Below, in pieces: positions 42,588 to 50,285 of a stretch of 64,000 bases of DNA. The DNA is from Actinomycetes bacterium. GTDB lineage: Bacteria > Actinomycetota > Thermoleophilia > Solirubrobacterales > JACPNS01. The stretch is from assembly GCA_023404495.1 (NCBI GenBank), contig JAEYBE010000026.1, positions 30,115-94,114 of the forward strand, read 5' to 3'. The notes below the pieces were generated by a model. The model worked only from the letters and a program-made list of their open reading frames with translations, did no database searches and was not told where the DNA came from. Every line of letters begins with the position of its first letter. Positions within the stretch are counted from its first letter, which is position 1. The position numbers were made by a program, and so were the translations under genes.

Positions 42588-42635
42588 ACGACAAAGCTGC
42601 ATCTTTGACGTACGTCAAAGATGCAGCTTTGTCGT
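42588..42635. repeat. Perfect 48-bp spacer-free palindrome
   Basis: Each 24-base half is the exact complement of the other with no central spacer; the centre reads GACG-TACGTC (42607-42616). In RNA it would make a hairpin of 22 base pairs with a four-base loop. It lies 14 bases after the HAD stop, covers the expected -35 zone of the next gene, and ends nine bases before that gene's -10 element. No T-run follows. It may terminate the HAD transcript, act as an operator, or be a dispersed repeat. Confidence 0.9.
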
Positions 42636-42644
42636 ATGCGGCGG

Positions 42645-42650
42645 TAGGGT
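42645..42650 (+). promoter_or_regulatory. -10 element (TAGGGT) of a leaderless bPH2 gene
   Basis: TAGGGT with exactly seven bases to the ATG at 42658. Its upstream promoter half is the 48-bp palindrome. Confidence 0.5.
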
Positions 42651-42657
42651 TGGCGGC

Positions 42658-43131
42658 ATGGATTTGCACCCTGGAGAACAAATTGTCTTTGAGGGGCACC
42701 CGTCGTGGCGCGGTGTGCTCTCGTTTTACGTCAAAAACATCGCGGTCGACCTTGTGATCGCCGCGATCCTGTGGTTTGCCTGGTCACAGACCTGGGCAGT
42801 AGTGGTTTTCGCGATTCTTGTCGGCGGGACGATCCTGGTGGGATTCGTGCTGCGCGTCGCAACCGTCTACACGATCACCAACGAACGGCTGCGAATCCGC
42901 CGCGGGCTGATTTCGAAGAACGTCCAACAGACGGATATCAACCGCGTCCAGAACGTCAACACCTCTCAGTCACCGCTTGAGCGCGTGCTGCGCGTCGGCC
43001 GCGTCGACTTCGACACCGCGGGAACCGACGATTCCTCCTTCACGTTCGAAGGCATCGCCGATCCCGAGGCGATCGTCGCCGCCGTCGACGAAGCCAAGCG
43101 CGACGCGCCGCAAGCCGCCCAAGGCCTCTAG
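42658..43131 (+). CDS. Bacterial PH domain membrane protein (bPH2/YdbT-like)
   Basis: A 157-residue protein: N-terminal LHPGEQIVFEGHPSWRGV, two hydrophobic helices (about 25-70), and a bacterial PH (bPH2) domain with YTITNERLRIRRGLISKN and DINRVQNVNTSQSPLERVL. YdbS/YdbT-type proteins are small membrane-linked PH proteins of unknown role. The ATG is fixed by the -10 element. Its stop overlaps the GTG of the DUF5718 gene by one base, indicating coupling. Confidence 0.87.
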   Translation: MDLHPGEQIVFEGHPSWRGVLSFYVKNIAVDLVIAAILWFAWSQTWAVVVFAILVGGTILVGFVLRVATVYTITNERLRIRRGLISKNVQQTDINRVQNVNTSQSPLERVLRVGRVDFDTAGTDDSSFTFEGIADPEAIVAAVDEAKRDAPQAAQGL

Positions 43132-44015
43132 TGATCGAAGTCACTGCCGCTGAGCTCGCCACGTGTGCGGGGATCGGCGTCGCTGGCAACTTCGCCGGCC
43201 ACCTGGAGCAGGCCGGCGAGGCCGAGGACTTCGTGGGGGTTGACGCACCAGAGCTTGCCCCGAAGGGCATCTTCCCGTGGTTCCTTCCTGGCAGCGAGGA
43301 CTTCCTCGGTGCATTCCCGCTTTCGGATGCGTCGCTCGAGCTGCCGGGCGCGGCGTCCGAGGCAAACCTGCAGATCGAACCGGAAGTCGGGGTGATCTTC
43401 GACGCCCGATACGAGCACGGGAAGATCGCGAGCCTCAGCCCACGCGCGCTGGGCGCGTTCAACGACTGCTCGATCCGCCGCCCCGGCGCCCAGAAGATCA
43501 GCGAGAAGAAGAATTGGGGCGCCTGCTCGAAGGGCTTTGCCCGTCGCTGCTTTGCGGTCGAGGATTTCTCGCGCGAGTCGGCCGCGCACCTGCGGCTGGC
43601 CAGCTTCCTGAGGCGCGGCGATGAATGTGCCGAGTATGGGATCGACTCTCCGGTCGCCGACTACTCGTATTACGCAGACACCCTGATCGATTGGTTGGTG
43701 GGCCGGCTGCAGAATCAGCGCGGCGGCGAGGGTCCGCTCGAGGACGTCGGCGCGCAACTGGCCGACTGCGGATCGCCGGAGCGATTGCTGGTCGGCATCG
43801 GCGCGACGCGTTATACGTCCTTCGGTGAGCAGAACTACCTGCAAGCCGGGGACGAGTCGATCGTGGTGGTGTACGACGAACGGTCGCACAGCCCGAAGGC
43901 GGTGGCGGACGCGGCGCGGCGCGGCGAGGAGCAGAAACTCGAGGCCGCTTCAGCCCTCAGTCAGCGTGTGACCGCTACTCGCCAAAGCCTGGCGGGCGCA
44001 GCTCGTCCCATTTGA
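43131..44015 (+). CDS. DUF5718 family protein
   Basis: A 294-residue soluble protein resembling DUF5718: GIGVAGNFAGHLEQAGEAED at the start, KGIFPWFLPG, LQIEPEVGVIFD and FNDCSIRRPGAQKISEKKNWG. The pattern of PEVG and the later acidic positions recalls the fumarylacetoacetate-hydrolase fold, but no reaction is known. GTG at 43131 shares its first base with the TAG of the bPH2 gene. The last 41 bases overlap the convergent amidase gene, so the C-terminal residues are coded in both strands. Confidence 0.75.
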   Translation: MIEVTAAELATCAGIGVAGNFAGHLEQAGEAEDFVGVDAPELAPKGIFPWFLPGSEDFLGAFPLSDASLELPGAASEANLQIEPEVGVIFDARYEHGKIASLSPRALGAFNDCSIRRPGAQKISEKKNWGACSKGFARRCFAVEDFSRESAAHLRLASFLRRGDECAEYGIDSPVADYSYYADTLIDWLVGRLQNQRGGEGPLEDVGAQLADCGSPERLLVGIGATRYTSFGEQNYLQAGDESIVVVYDERSHSPKAVADAARRGEEQKLEAASALSQRVTATRQSLAGAARPI

Positions 44016-45405
44016 GCTGGCCTTCGAGCTGCGCGGCGAGCGCGATCAGCAGCGGCTCGCTCCCGGCCGGCCCGAGCAACTGCGCCCCGACGGGCAGGCC
44101 GTCGACAAACCCCGCTGGAACGTTTACGCCCGGCCAGCCGAGCACATTCCACGGCCAGGCGTACGGGCAGGCGCCGATGTAGAGGCGATCGGTCGCCCAG
44201 CCCCCGAGACCCTCGAGCGCATTTGCAAGCAGTGGCGGCTTCGCGGTGGTCGGCGCGATCACGACATCGAAGTCACGAAAGATCTTGCCCGTCCGTCGCC
44301 TGAGCACCGACTCCCACCGGCGCGCAAACCTCAGGGGCAGTCCGCCCAGCAACCGGCCCAGGCGAATGTTGTGGTGGGTGCGAGGATCCAGCAGCGACTG
44401 GTCCGGGACGCGCTCGGCCCAGCCGGCGACCCCGGCGGTCGAGCGCGGGACGAAGCTCAGACCGACATTGGCATGCTTGAGATTCTTGTGTTCGATGCTG
44501 TGGCCTGCCGACGAGAGCGCCCCGGCGACCGCCTCGACTCGCTGCTTGATCTGCGGGTCGAGCCTGGCCGGGACTGCGCTGAAGGGAATCTTGTAGGAGA
44601 CAGCAATACGCAGCTGCCCCGGATCTTTGCCAACCGCGTCGGCGAACGGGCGCTCCGGCGGGTCCATCCGATGCAGCTCGTTCGGGTCGTTGCCGGTGAT
44701 CGCATCGAGCAACGTCGCCGCGTCCTTGACCGTGCGAGCCAGCGGTCCGTTGACGGCAATCCCGTTGAACGACTCCGGGTCCGGCCACGAGGAGACTCGA
44801 CCGCGAGTCGGCTTGATTCCAACCAGGTTTGACCAGCTCGCCGGAATTCGCACAGAGCCCGCGCCGTCGGAACCGACTGCCGCCGCAATCACACCGGCGG
44901 CGACGGCCGCAGCCGTGCCTCCAGAAGACCCGCCCGGCGTGTGTTCGAGATTCCAGGGGCTGCGCGTGATTCCAAACGCGGGCCCAGCGGTCACCGACCA
45001 TTGGCCGATCTCCGGCGAGTTCGTCTTGCCGATGATTACGGCGCCGGACCCGCGCAGGCGGCGCACCAGCTCGCTGTCGGATTGCATGGGAGCGAAATCA
45101 CCGGGACATCCGAATGCCGTCGGGTGGCCGGCGAGATCGACATCGTCCTTGATCGCGGTAGGCACGCCGAGCATCGGGGAACTCTCACCGGCGGCGCGCC
45201 GCTTGTCGGCCGCGTCGGCCGCCGCGAGTGCCTCCTCGTCGAGGATCATCTTGAAGGCGTTGATCGTCGGCTGCGAGTCGTGGGCGCGCTCAAGCGCAGC
45301 CTCGGTGAGCTCGCGTGCGCTGACTTCGCCCGCCGCAAGCAAGGCCGACTGCTCCGACACAGAGTCGGAAAATGCACGCGCGTCTGATCTTGGAGAGATC
45401 CCCAT
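43975..45405 (-). CDS. Amidase signature family enzyme
   Basis: A 476-residue amidase with the Ser-cisSer-Lys triad in order: Lys86 in AIKDDVD, the GGSSGG loop (cis-Ser about 160-161) and nucleophile Ser184 in GSDGAGSVRIPAS. Length and motifs match amidases that hydrolyse small or fatty amides; GatA is less likely as no gatB/gatC is near. The ATG at 45405 has GGGAG six bases upstream; TTG two codons earlier is weaker. Its end overlaps the convergent DUF5718 gene by 41 bases. Confidence 0.9.
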   Translation of the reverse strand: MGISPRSDARAFSDSVSEQSALLAAGEVSARELTEAALERAHDSQPTINAFKMILDEEALAAADAADKRRAAGESSPMLGVPTAIKDDVDLAGHPTAFGCPGDFAPMQSDSELVRRLRGSGAVIIGKTNSPEIGQWSVTAGPAFGITRSPWNLEHTPGGSSGGTAAAVAAGVIAAAVGSDGAGSVRIPASWSNLVGIKPTRGRVSSWPDPESFNGIAVNGPLARTVKDAATLLDAITGNDPNELHRMDPPERPFADAVGKDPGQLRIAVSYKIPFSAVPARLDPQIKQRVEAVAGALSSAGHSIEHKNLKHANVGLSFVPRSTAGVAGWAERVPDQSLLDPRTHHNIRLGRLLGGLPLRFARRWESVLRRRTGKIFRDFDVVIAPTTAKPPLLANALEGLGGWATDRLYIGACPYAWPWNVLGWPGVNVPAGFVDGLPVGAQLLGPAGSEPLLIALAAQLEGQLKWDELRPPGFGE

Positions 45406-45561
45406 CTGCAACTCCCGCTGTGGACATTATGCGGTCGACCTGCGCCAAGCACCAGACATTGCCGAAAGAATCCGACTGGAAGGATCGCGGCCCGGCCGCG
45501 AGAACGCATCATCAGACCGGCAGCGACGCTGCCAAGCAGACGCTCCCCAGGAGGAAGACTC

Positions 45562-46257
45562 GTGAACAACTTTCCGCCCCCGCCGCCCGGCGGCCAGCCC
45601 CCGTACCAGCCGCCGCCAGGCCAGCCTGGCCAACCCGGCCAGCCGCAGCAGCCCGGTCAGCCCGGACAGCCGCCGCAGCCGGGTCAACAACAGCCGACCG
45701 GCCAGTATCAGCAGCCCGACCCCTACAAGCAGCAGCAATACCAGCAGCCCGAGGACCCGCTCACCGCGCTCGACAAGAAGCGCAAGAAGCAGCTCTGGAT
45801 TCTCTCCGGCATCGCTGCCGTGCTGATCGTCGGCGCCTTTTTCGGTGGCAAGGCCGTCGAGAAGAAGAACTACGACCCCGGCGCGGACGGCTACAACGCG
45901 ATCTACGACGCCGGCGCCAAGTCCGGCAACGCCGCCGGCACCAAGTCGGGCGAGGCCTCTGGCCAGAAGCAGGGCAAGGAAGAGGGCATCGCAGAAGGCA
46001 CCGAAAAGGGCAAGCAGCAGGGCGAGGCCGAAGGAACCGCCGAAGGCGCGGCCGCCGCGCTCGGCGGCTTCTCGAGCTGGAGCACGAGCACGCCGTACGT
46101 CGTCTCGATGAACCAGGGCCCAAGCTCCAACGTGCCCTACGCCGTCGACAGCCGCACGTTGATGCAGCCGAACACCTACTACAAGATCTGCGCGTCCGGG
46201 CAGGGCGTCTGCACCGAGGCCGACCCGAACTCGGGTGGCGGATCGACAGGGCCGTAG
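45562..46257 (+). CDS. Membrane protein with Pro/Gln-rich N-terminus and glycine-every-fourth repeat
   Basis: A 231-residue protein in four parts: a Pro/Gln/Gly-rich tail (1-62), a basic patch (KKRKK) and one transmembrane helix (about 78-93), an extracytoplasmic segment with twelve glycines spaced exactly four apart (G118 to G162) between charged and small residues, and a terminal domain with two cysteines (KICASGQGVC). The strict Gxxx period predicts a helical glycine-zipper that could pack against itself or a membrane. A strong AGGAGG lies seven bases before the GTG start. It is next to a lysozyme-like secreted protein, hinting at a cell-wall role; the function is unknown. Confidence 0.8.
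   Translation: MNNFPPPPPGGQPPYQPPPGQPGQPGQPQQPGQPGQPPQPGQQQPTGQYQQPDPYKQQQYQQPEDPLTALDKKRKKQLWILSGIAAVLIVGAFFGGKAVEKKNYDPGADGYNAIYDAGAKSGNAAGTKSGEASGQKQGKEEGIAEGTEKGKQQGEAEGTAEGAAAALGGFSSWSTSTPYVVSMNQGPSSNVPYAVDSRTLMQPNTYYKICASGQGVCTEADPNSGGGSTGP
45913..46047 (+). repeat. Twelve-fold GxxxG coding repeat
   Basis: DNA encoding G118 to G162 with a glycine codon every 12 bases, twelve in a row. The three intervening codons vary (Ala, Thr, Glu, Lys, Gln, Ser), so the period is conserved but the units are not copies. Confidence 0.8.
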
Positions 46258-46260
46258 GCT
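46255..46260 (+). promoter_or_regulatory. -10 element (TAGGCT) formed by an upstream stop codon
   Basis: TAGGCT with exactly seven bases to the GTG at 46268. Its first three bases are the TAG stop of the preceding gene. Confidence 0.5.
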
Positions 46261-46267
46261 CTAGTTC

Positions 46268-47176
46268 GTGGTCTTCGGACGCGTCTCAGCAAGATCCGCG
46301 CTCCTGGCAGTGGCCGCCGCAGCAATGCTGTCGGCGGCCACTGCCGTTTGGAGCGCCAATGCCCAGGCCGCGACCTGCGGCTCGGCGGTCGCCTACCCCG
46401 GCAACTCCGCGTCCAGCGCCCAGTACGCCAACTGGATGGCCAACGGCGCCTTCCTCGCGAAGATCCCGGCGGAGCTGCCGGTGATGGCGGGCCTGGTCGA
46501 ATCCGGCCTGCGCAACCTCTCGTACGGCGACGCCGACAGCGTCGGCTTCTTCCAGATGCGCACCAGCATCTGGAACACCGGCAAATACAAGGGCTACCTG
46601 AAGAAGCCCAACCTCCAGATGCAGTGGTTCGTTGACCAAGCGGCCAGCGTGCGTGCCAGCTACATCAAGAACGGCAAGGGCGACCCCGCGAAAAGCACCA
46701 AGAAATACGGCGTCTGGATCGCCGACATCGAGCGGCCGGCAGCGCAGTACCGCGGCCGCTACCAGCCACGTCTCTCGCAGGCCCGAAAGCTGATCGCCGA
46801 GACGTGTCCGGATCTGGTCGGAGTCAATGTTCTCGCGCCGGTTTCGAGCCTGCGAATCAAGCGGGTCCAACACCCTGGCCGCAGTGGCCAGTTGGCGGTG
46901 CGAGTCAGCTGCCCCAAGGACGCCTGCAACGCCAACGTCGCCGCGCAGTTCCGGCTCCCAGGGCGGCGCGGCGTGATCAAGCTTGAATCAGACACGTTGA
47001 TGCTCGCGGCCGGAAGCCGTGCCCACGTCAAGGTCTTCGTCCCGCACTCGATTCGCAAAAGCATCCGCAAGCGGCTGGTTGGCGGTGCAACCACAAGAGC
47101 GCGGCTACGAATCAGCGTCGCCGGCAACGACGGTGCGTCCACCGTCCGGGTGCGAAAGATCAAGCTGGCGCGCTAG
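46268..47176 (+). CDS. Secreted lysozyme/transglycosylase-like protein
   Basis: Exported protein of 302 residues: signal peptide (about 1-35), then a lysozyme-like helical domain with AELPVMAGLVESGLRNLSYG, where Glu78 has the position of the SLT catalytic glutamate, followed by SVGFFQMRTSIWNTG and a C-terminal basic beta domain with a cysteine pair (VSCPKDAC). It probably binds or cleaves peptidoglycan. Only the single glutamate is seen, as is usual for transglycosylases. GTG at 46268 is set by the -10 hexamer. A 14-bp perfect hairpin lies within the signal-peptide codons (46306-46345). Its stop overlaps the convergent glutaminase stop by CTAG. Confidence 0.78.
   Translation: MVFGRVSARSALLAVAAAAMLSAATAVWSANAQAATCGSAVAYPGNSASSAQYANWMANGAFLAKIPAELPVMAGLVESGLRNLSYGDADSVGFFQMRTSIWNTGKYKGYLKKPNLQMQWFVDQAASVRASYIKNGKGDPAKSTKKYGVWIADIERPAAQYRGRYQPRLSQARKLIAETCPDLVGVNVLAPVSSLRIKRVQHPGRSGQLAVRVSCPKDACNANVAAQFRLPGRRGVIKLESDTLMLAAGSRAHVKVFVPHSIRKSIRKRLVGGATTRARLRISVAGNDGASTVRVRKIKLAR
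46306..46345 (+). repeat. Perfect inverted repeat inside signal-peptide codons
   Basis: A 14-bp perfect stem (46306-46319 with 46332-46345), G-C rich, with a 12-base loop, starting 38 bases into the coding sequence. In a leaderless mRNA this hairpin would lie just downstream of the initiating ribosome. Confidence 0.75.
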
Positions 47177-48975
47177 CCGGCCAGCGTTCGCAGCGCGCGC
47201 TCGAGCGACTTGGCGTCCGCAGCGACGACCGAGAGCAGGTTTGCCAGCAGCGTCGCGCGCATCTCTGCTTCCTGCCCGCGAAGCTGTTCGATCTTGACGT
47301 GCGGCAGCGCCCAGCATTCGACAACCGAGTCCGCGACCAGCTCCGCGGACCGAGCGGACCCGGTGACGAGCGCGAGCTCGCCGATCAGCGTGCCCGGGCC
47401 CATGGTCGCGACGCGGCGACGCTCACCGCTGGAGAGATGCACATATGAAGAAAGCCGGCCAGCGGTCACCAGATAAAGCTCTTCGGCCGCGTCGCCTTCC
47501 GCAAATAGCTTTTCACCCGCCGCAAGTTGCCGCCGCTCCATCAGCCCCCTGACGAACTCGAGCTGCTCGCCAGAGAGCCCCGCAAGCAGCACATGTTCCT
47601 CCAGCTCGATCGCCTCGGGCTCGGGCGCTGCGTCTGAATCGCCGAGCAATTCGTCTTCGCACCATTCGAGCGCGAGATCAAGCCCCGGGCGGCTGCGCAA
47701 CTCGGCGCCCGCGGCGGACGAGAGTTGCCCGATCAGAATGTCGGATCCGCAGAACGCGACCGCGCGCCCCGCCGTCTCCATCGCGGTCGCCATCGCCGCC
47801 AACAGCTCGGCTGCCTCGTCATCGATTCGGTCAACGCGATGCAGGTCGACAACGGTGCGCGCGAAAGCGGCGCCGTCGATCGCCCGAATCGCGCGCTCAG
47901 CGGCGACGAAATCGAGGTCGCCCTGTAGTTCAAAGGCCCCGGCGTGTTCGCCCGCCTCTTCAAGCACCTTGAGCTGCTGTGGGGGGCGCCAGCGTTTGGA
48001 GCGCATCTCCGAGAGGCGGAAGCGCGTGTGCACGGGTGAGACCGGCTTGGCTCCGACCTGTATCGGGTGCAGACCGAGCTCGCGAGTGAGGTCTTCGCAG
48101 ACCAGCACGCCGCGCACGCTGTTGCCGGCGGAGTCGAGCCGCGGCGAGAAAACGCCGATGCCGAGCTGTCCAGGCAGCACGGCGATGATCCCGCCGGCCA
48201 CCCCGCTCTTGGCCGGAAGCCCGACCGTGTAGAGCCACTGGCCGGCGTGGTTGTACATCCCGCAGCTCATCATCACGCTGAGCACCTTGCGAACAGTCGC
48301 CTCGCTGGCGGCGCGTCGTCCAGTCCGTGGGTTGATGCCCCCGGCGGCCAGCGTCGCGGCAATCGTCGCAAGGTCACGGCAGTCGACGAGCGCGGAGCAC
48401 TGCGCGAAGTAGTCCTCGACGACTTCGTCCGGGGGTTCGTCGATCGCGCCGGATCCATGCAGCAGGTACGCGATCGCGCGGTTGCGATCCCCTGTCCGGC
48501 TCTCGCCTGAGCGCACGGCCTCGTCGACGTCGAGCTGACGACCGGCGTACGCGGCGTAGGTGTCGAGAATGCGCGCAAGGCGTGATCGCTGCGGACTCGA
48601 TTGGAGCAGCCCGACCGCCGCGATCGCGCCGGCGTTGACCATCGGGTTCAGCGGCATGCCGGACTCGGGATCGAGCGTGATCGAGTTGAATGCGTCGCCG
48701 GTCGGCTCTACGCCGATGTGACTGCGGACTTTCTGCTCGCCCACCTCGTCGATCGCCAAGCCGTAGGTCAGCGGCTTGCTGATCGACTGGATCGTGAACG
48801 GCACCCGCGTATCGCCGGCCTCGTACACCGCGCCGTCAGCGGTGACCATCGCGATACCGAAATAATCGTCAGGCGCCGCCGCGAGCTCTGGGATGTAGTC
48901 GGCGACCGCGCCGCCGCGCTCGCCGACGTGGCGGTCGTGCAGCGACTGCAGAAACTCGGATACGGGCGACTTCAT
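47173..48975 (-). CDS. glsA: Glutaminase fused to STAS and cyclic-nucleotide-binding domains
   Basis: A 600-residue three-domain protein. Residues about 1-305 are a serine-dependent glutaminase with the beta-lactamase-like SxxK pair S64/K67 (FTIQSISKPLTYG), MNPMVNAGAIA-type asparagine region and GLPAKSGVAGG. Residues about 345-430 form a STAS-like domain and about 470-590 a cyclic-nucleotide-binding fold (LSSGERRRVATMGPGTLIGE). The enzyme converts glutamine to glutamate and ammonia; the added domains suggest control by a nucleotide or partner, though the canonical cAMP-binding arginine is not clear. The fusion is known in other actinobacteria. Start codon 48975 is preceded by GGGCGG. Confidence 0.92.
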   Translation of the reverse strand: MKSPVSEFLQSLHDRHVGERGGAVADYIPELAAAPDDYFGIAMVTADGAVYEAGDTRVPFTIQSISKPLTYGLAIDEVGEQKVRSHIGVEPTGDAFNSITLDPESGMPLNPMVNAGAIAAVGLLQSSPQRSRLARILDTYAAYAGRQLDVDEAVRSGESRTGDRNRAIAYLLHGSGAIDEPPDEVVEDYFAQCSALVDCRDLATIAATLAAGGINPRTGRRAASEATVRKVLSVMMSCGMYNHAGQWLYTVGLPAKSGVAGGIIAVLPGQLGIGVFSPRLDSAGNSVRGVLVCEDLTRELGLHPIQVGAKPVSPVHTRFRLSEMRSKRWRPPQQLKVLEEAGEHAGAFELQGDLDFVAAERAIRAIDGAAFARTVVDLHRVDRIDDEAAELLAAMATAMETAGRAVAFCGSDILIGQLSSAAGAELRSRPGLDLALEWCEDELLGDSDAAPEPEAIELEEHVLLAGLSGEQLEFVRGLMERRQLAAGEKLFAEGDAAEELYLVTAGRLSSYVHLSSGERRRVATMGPGTLIGELALVTGSARSAELVADSVVECWALPHVKIEQLRGQEAEMRATLLANLLSVVAADAKSLERALRTLAG

Positions 48976-48990
48976 CCGCCCTACAGCGGC

Positions 48991-49488
48991 TCAGCTACTC
49001 GTGTCCACGCCGCTGCAGTCGACCGGCTGCAGCGTCGTCTTATAGCTCTCGACCAGCTGCTCACCGGCGGATTTGAGCTTGGCCTGGGCATTCTCGAGCG
49101 ACAAGCTGGTGCCGAGACTGCGCAGTGTGCTGGAGACCTCACTGCCGAACTGCTCATTCGCCTGCTGAATCTGCTGCTTGCGGTCGGGGTCCAGATCGGC
49201 CTGGTTGTCCTTGATCGTCTTGAGGTCCTGCACGATCCCGTTGACGTCGGACTTGAAGCCGTCGACCGTGAAGTTGGTCACAGTCGTCGAGGCGAGGTTG
49301 TCGACGCGAGTCTGAATGTCCTGTCGCGCCGTGCAGACGGCCTGCAACGCCTTCTCTTCCTTTGAAGTGCGCGTGACAAAGAAGACGATCAGACCCAGGA
49401 CCACCACGAGGAGGATCGAGCCAAGGACGATCATCACGGTTCTGTTGCTCTTGGCGACTGGGTCGGGTGCTGGCGTCGAAGCTTCCAT
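48991..49488 (-). CDS. Single-pass membrane protein with coiled-coil-like exterior
   Basis: A 165-residue protein: short cytoplasmic N-terminus, one transmembrane helix (about 18-40, TVMIVLGSILLVVVLGLIVF), then a charged helical segment predicted to form coiled coil (DIQTRVDNLAST, LKTIKDNQADLDPDRKQQIQ, GEQLVESYKTTLQ) and a C-terminal Ser-rich tail with two cysteines in the exterior part. Function is unknown. The ATG at 49488 has TAGGAT eight bases upstream (49497-49502); the upstream frame extension overlaps the divergent gene. It is 15 bases from the glutaminase start, so the two may be co-transcribed. Confidence 0.75.
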   Translation of the reverse strand: MEASTPAPDPVAKSNRTVMIVLGSILLVVVLGLIVFFVTRTSKEEKALQAVCTARQDIQTRVDNLASTTVTNFTVDGFKSDVNGIVQDLKTIKDNQADLDPDRKQQIQQANEQFGSEVSSTLRSLGTSLSLENAQAKLKSAGEQLVESYKTTLQPVDCSGVDTSS

Positions 49489-49532
49489 GGAATCGGATCC
49501 TAACCGACTGATTCCCGGCACGAAGGCGCGCC

Positions 49533-49538
49533 TAGACT
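49533..49538 (+). promoter_or_regulatory. -10 element (TAGACT) of the membrane protein gene at 49545
   Basis: TAGACT ends six bases before the GTG at 49545. Confidence 0.45.
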
Positions 49539-49544
49539 TGCCGC

Positions 49545-50285
49545 GTGGCCAGCGCAATCCAGCCGGGCGAGAGTCGTCTCTCGCGCATGCTCTGTGGAAA
49601 CGGCAGGCTGATTTCGCGCGTCGGGCCGTTCTATGCCGGCTTTGGCAGCTTCACCTGGTGGGTCGCCACGCTGTTCATGATCGGCTCATTCTGCTTTGCC
49701 GCGGGTACGGTGGTCGCCGTCTCGTCGGCACCCGAGACAGCCAGCGCGATCTACTTCGTCGGCTCAATCTTCTTCACGACCGCCGGGTACGGTCAGTTTC
49801 TCTCTGCGCTCAACGCCGGACACTTCGACGATCCGCGGTGGTTTGGACGAGTGCCCCGCTCGGTCGATTGGAAGGCGTCGGCAATTCAGTCTGTCGGCAC
49901 GCTCTGCTTCAACGTCAGCACCGGCTTCGCCCTGGCTAGCGCGCTCTCGGCTTCCCAGGCCAAACACCTCGTCTGGGCGCCGGATGCCTACGGGTCGATC
50001 GCCTTCCTCTGGTCGAGCTGGCTGGCCTTCGCCGCGGTTCGCGCCAGCTGGCACGGCCATCCGCGTCGCGGCGCCACATGGGCGACCGCGTCGCTGAATC
50101 TGCTGGGATCGATCTTCTTCGGCCTCTCGGCGATCGGCGCGTACGTGGTCCCAGACAATGGCGACTTACTGAACACGGCCGCCGCTAACGGTGGGACCCT
50201 GCTCGGAGCGATCTGCTTCTTTTTCGGCGCCTGGCTGATGTGGCCAGAAGCAGAGAAGCTCGCGCTGGAGGAGCGTCGCGCATGA
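49545..50285 (+). CDS. Multi-pass membrane protein of unknown function
   Basis: A 246-residue integral membrane protein with about six hydrophobic helices in two similar halves, each holding a GSIFF segment (IYFVGSIFFTTAGYGQF and LLGSIFFGLSAIGAYV). This recalls YrhK-like domains but the match is loose. GTG at 49545 is set by TAGACT six bases upstream. The stop overlaps the start of the phospholipase D-like gene by ATGA, so the two are coupled and may act together on membrane lipids. Confidence 0.72.
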   Translation: MASAIQPGESRLSRMLCGNGRLISRVGPFYAGFGSFTWWVATLFMIGSFCFAAGTVVAVSSAPETASAIYFVGSIFFTTAGYGQFLSALNAGHFDDPRWFGRVPRSVDWKASAIQSVGTLCFNVSTGFALASALSASQAKHLVWAPDAYGSIAFLWSSWLAFAAVRASWHGHPRRGATWATASLNLLGSIFFGLSAIGAYVVPDNGDLLNTAAANGGTLLGAICFFFGAWLMWPEAEKLALEERRA

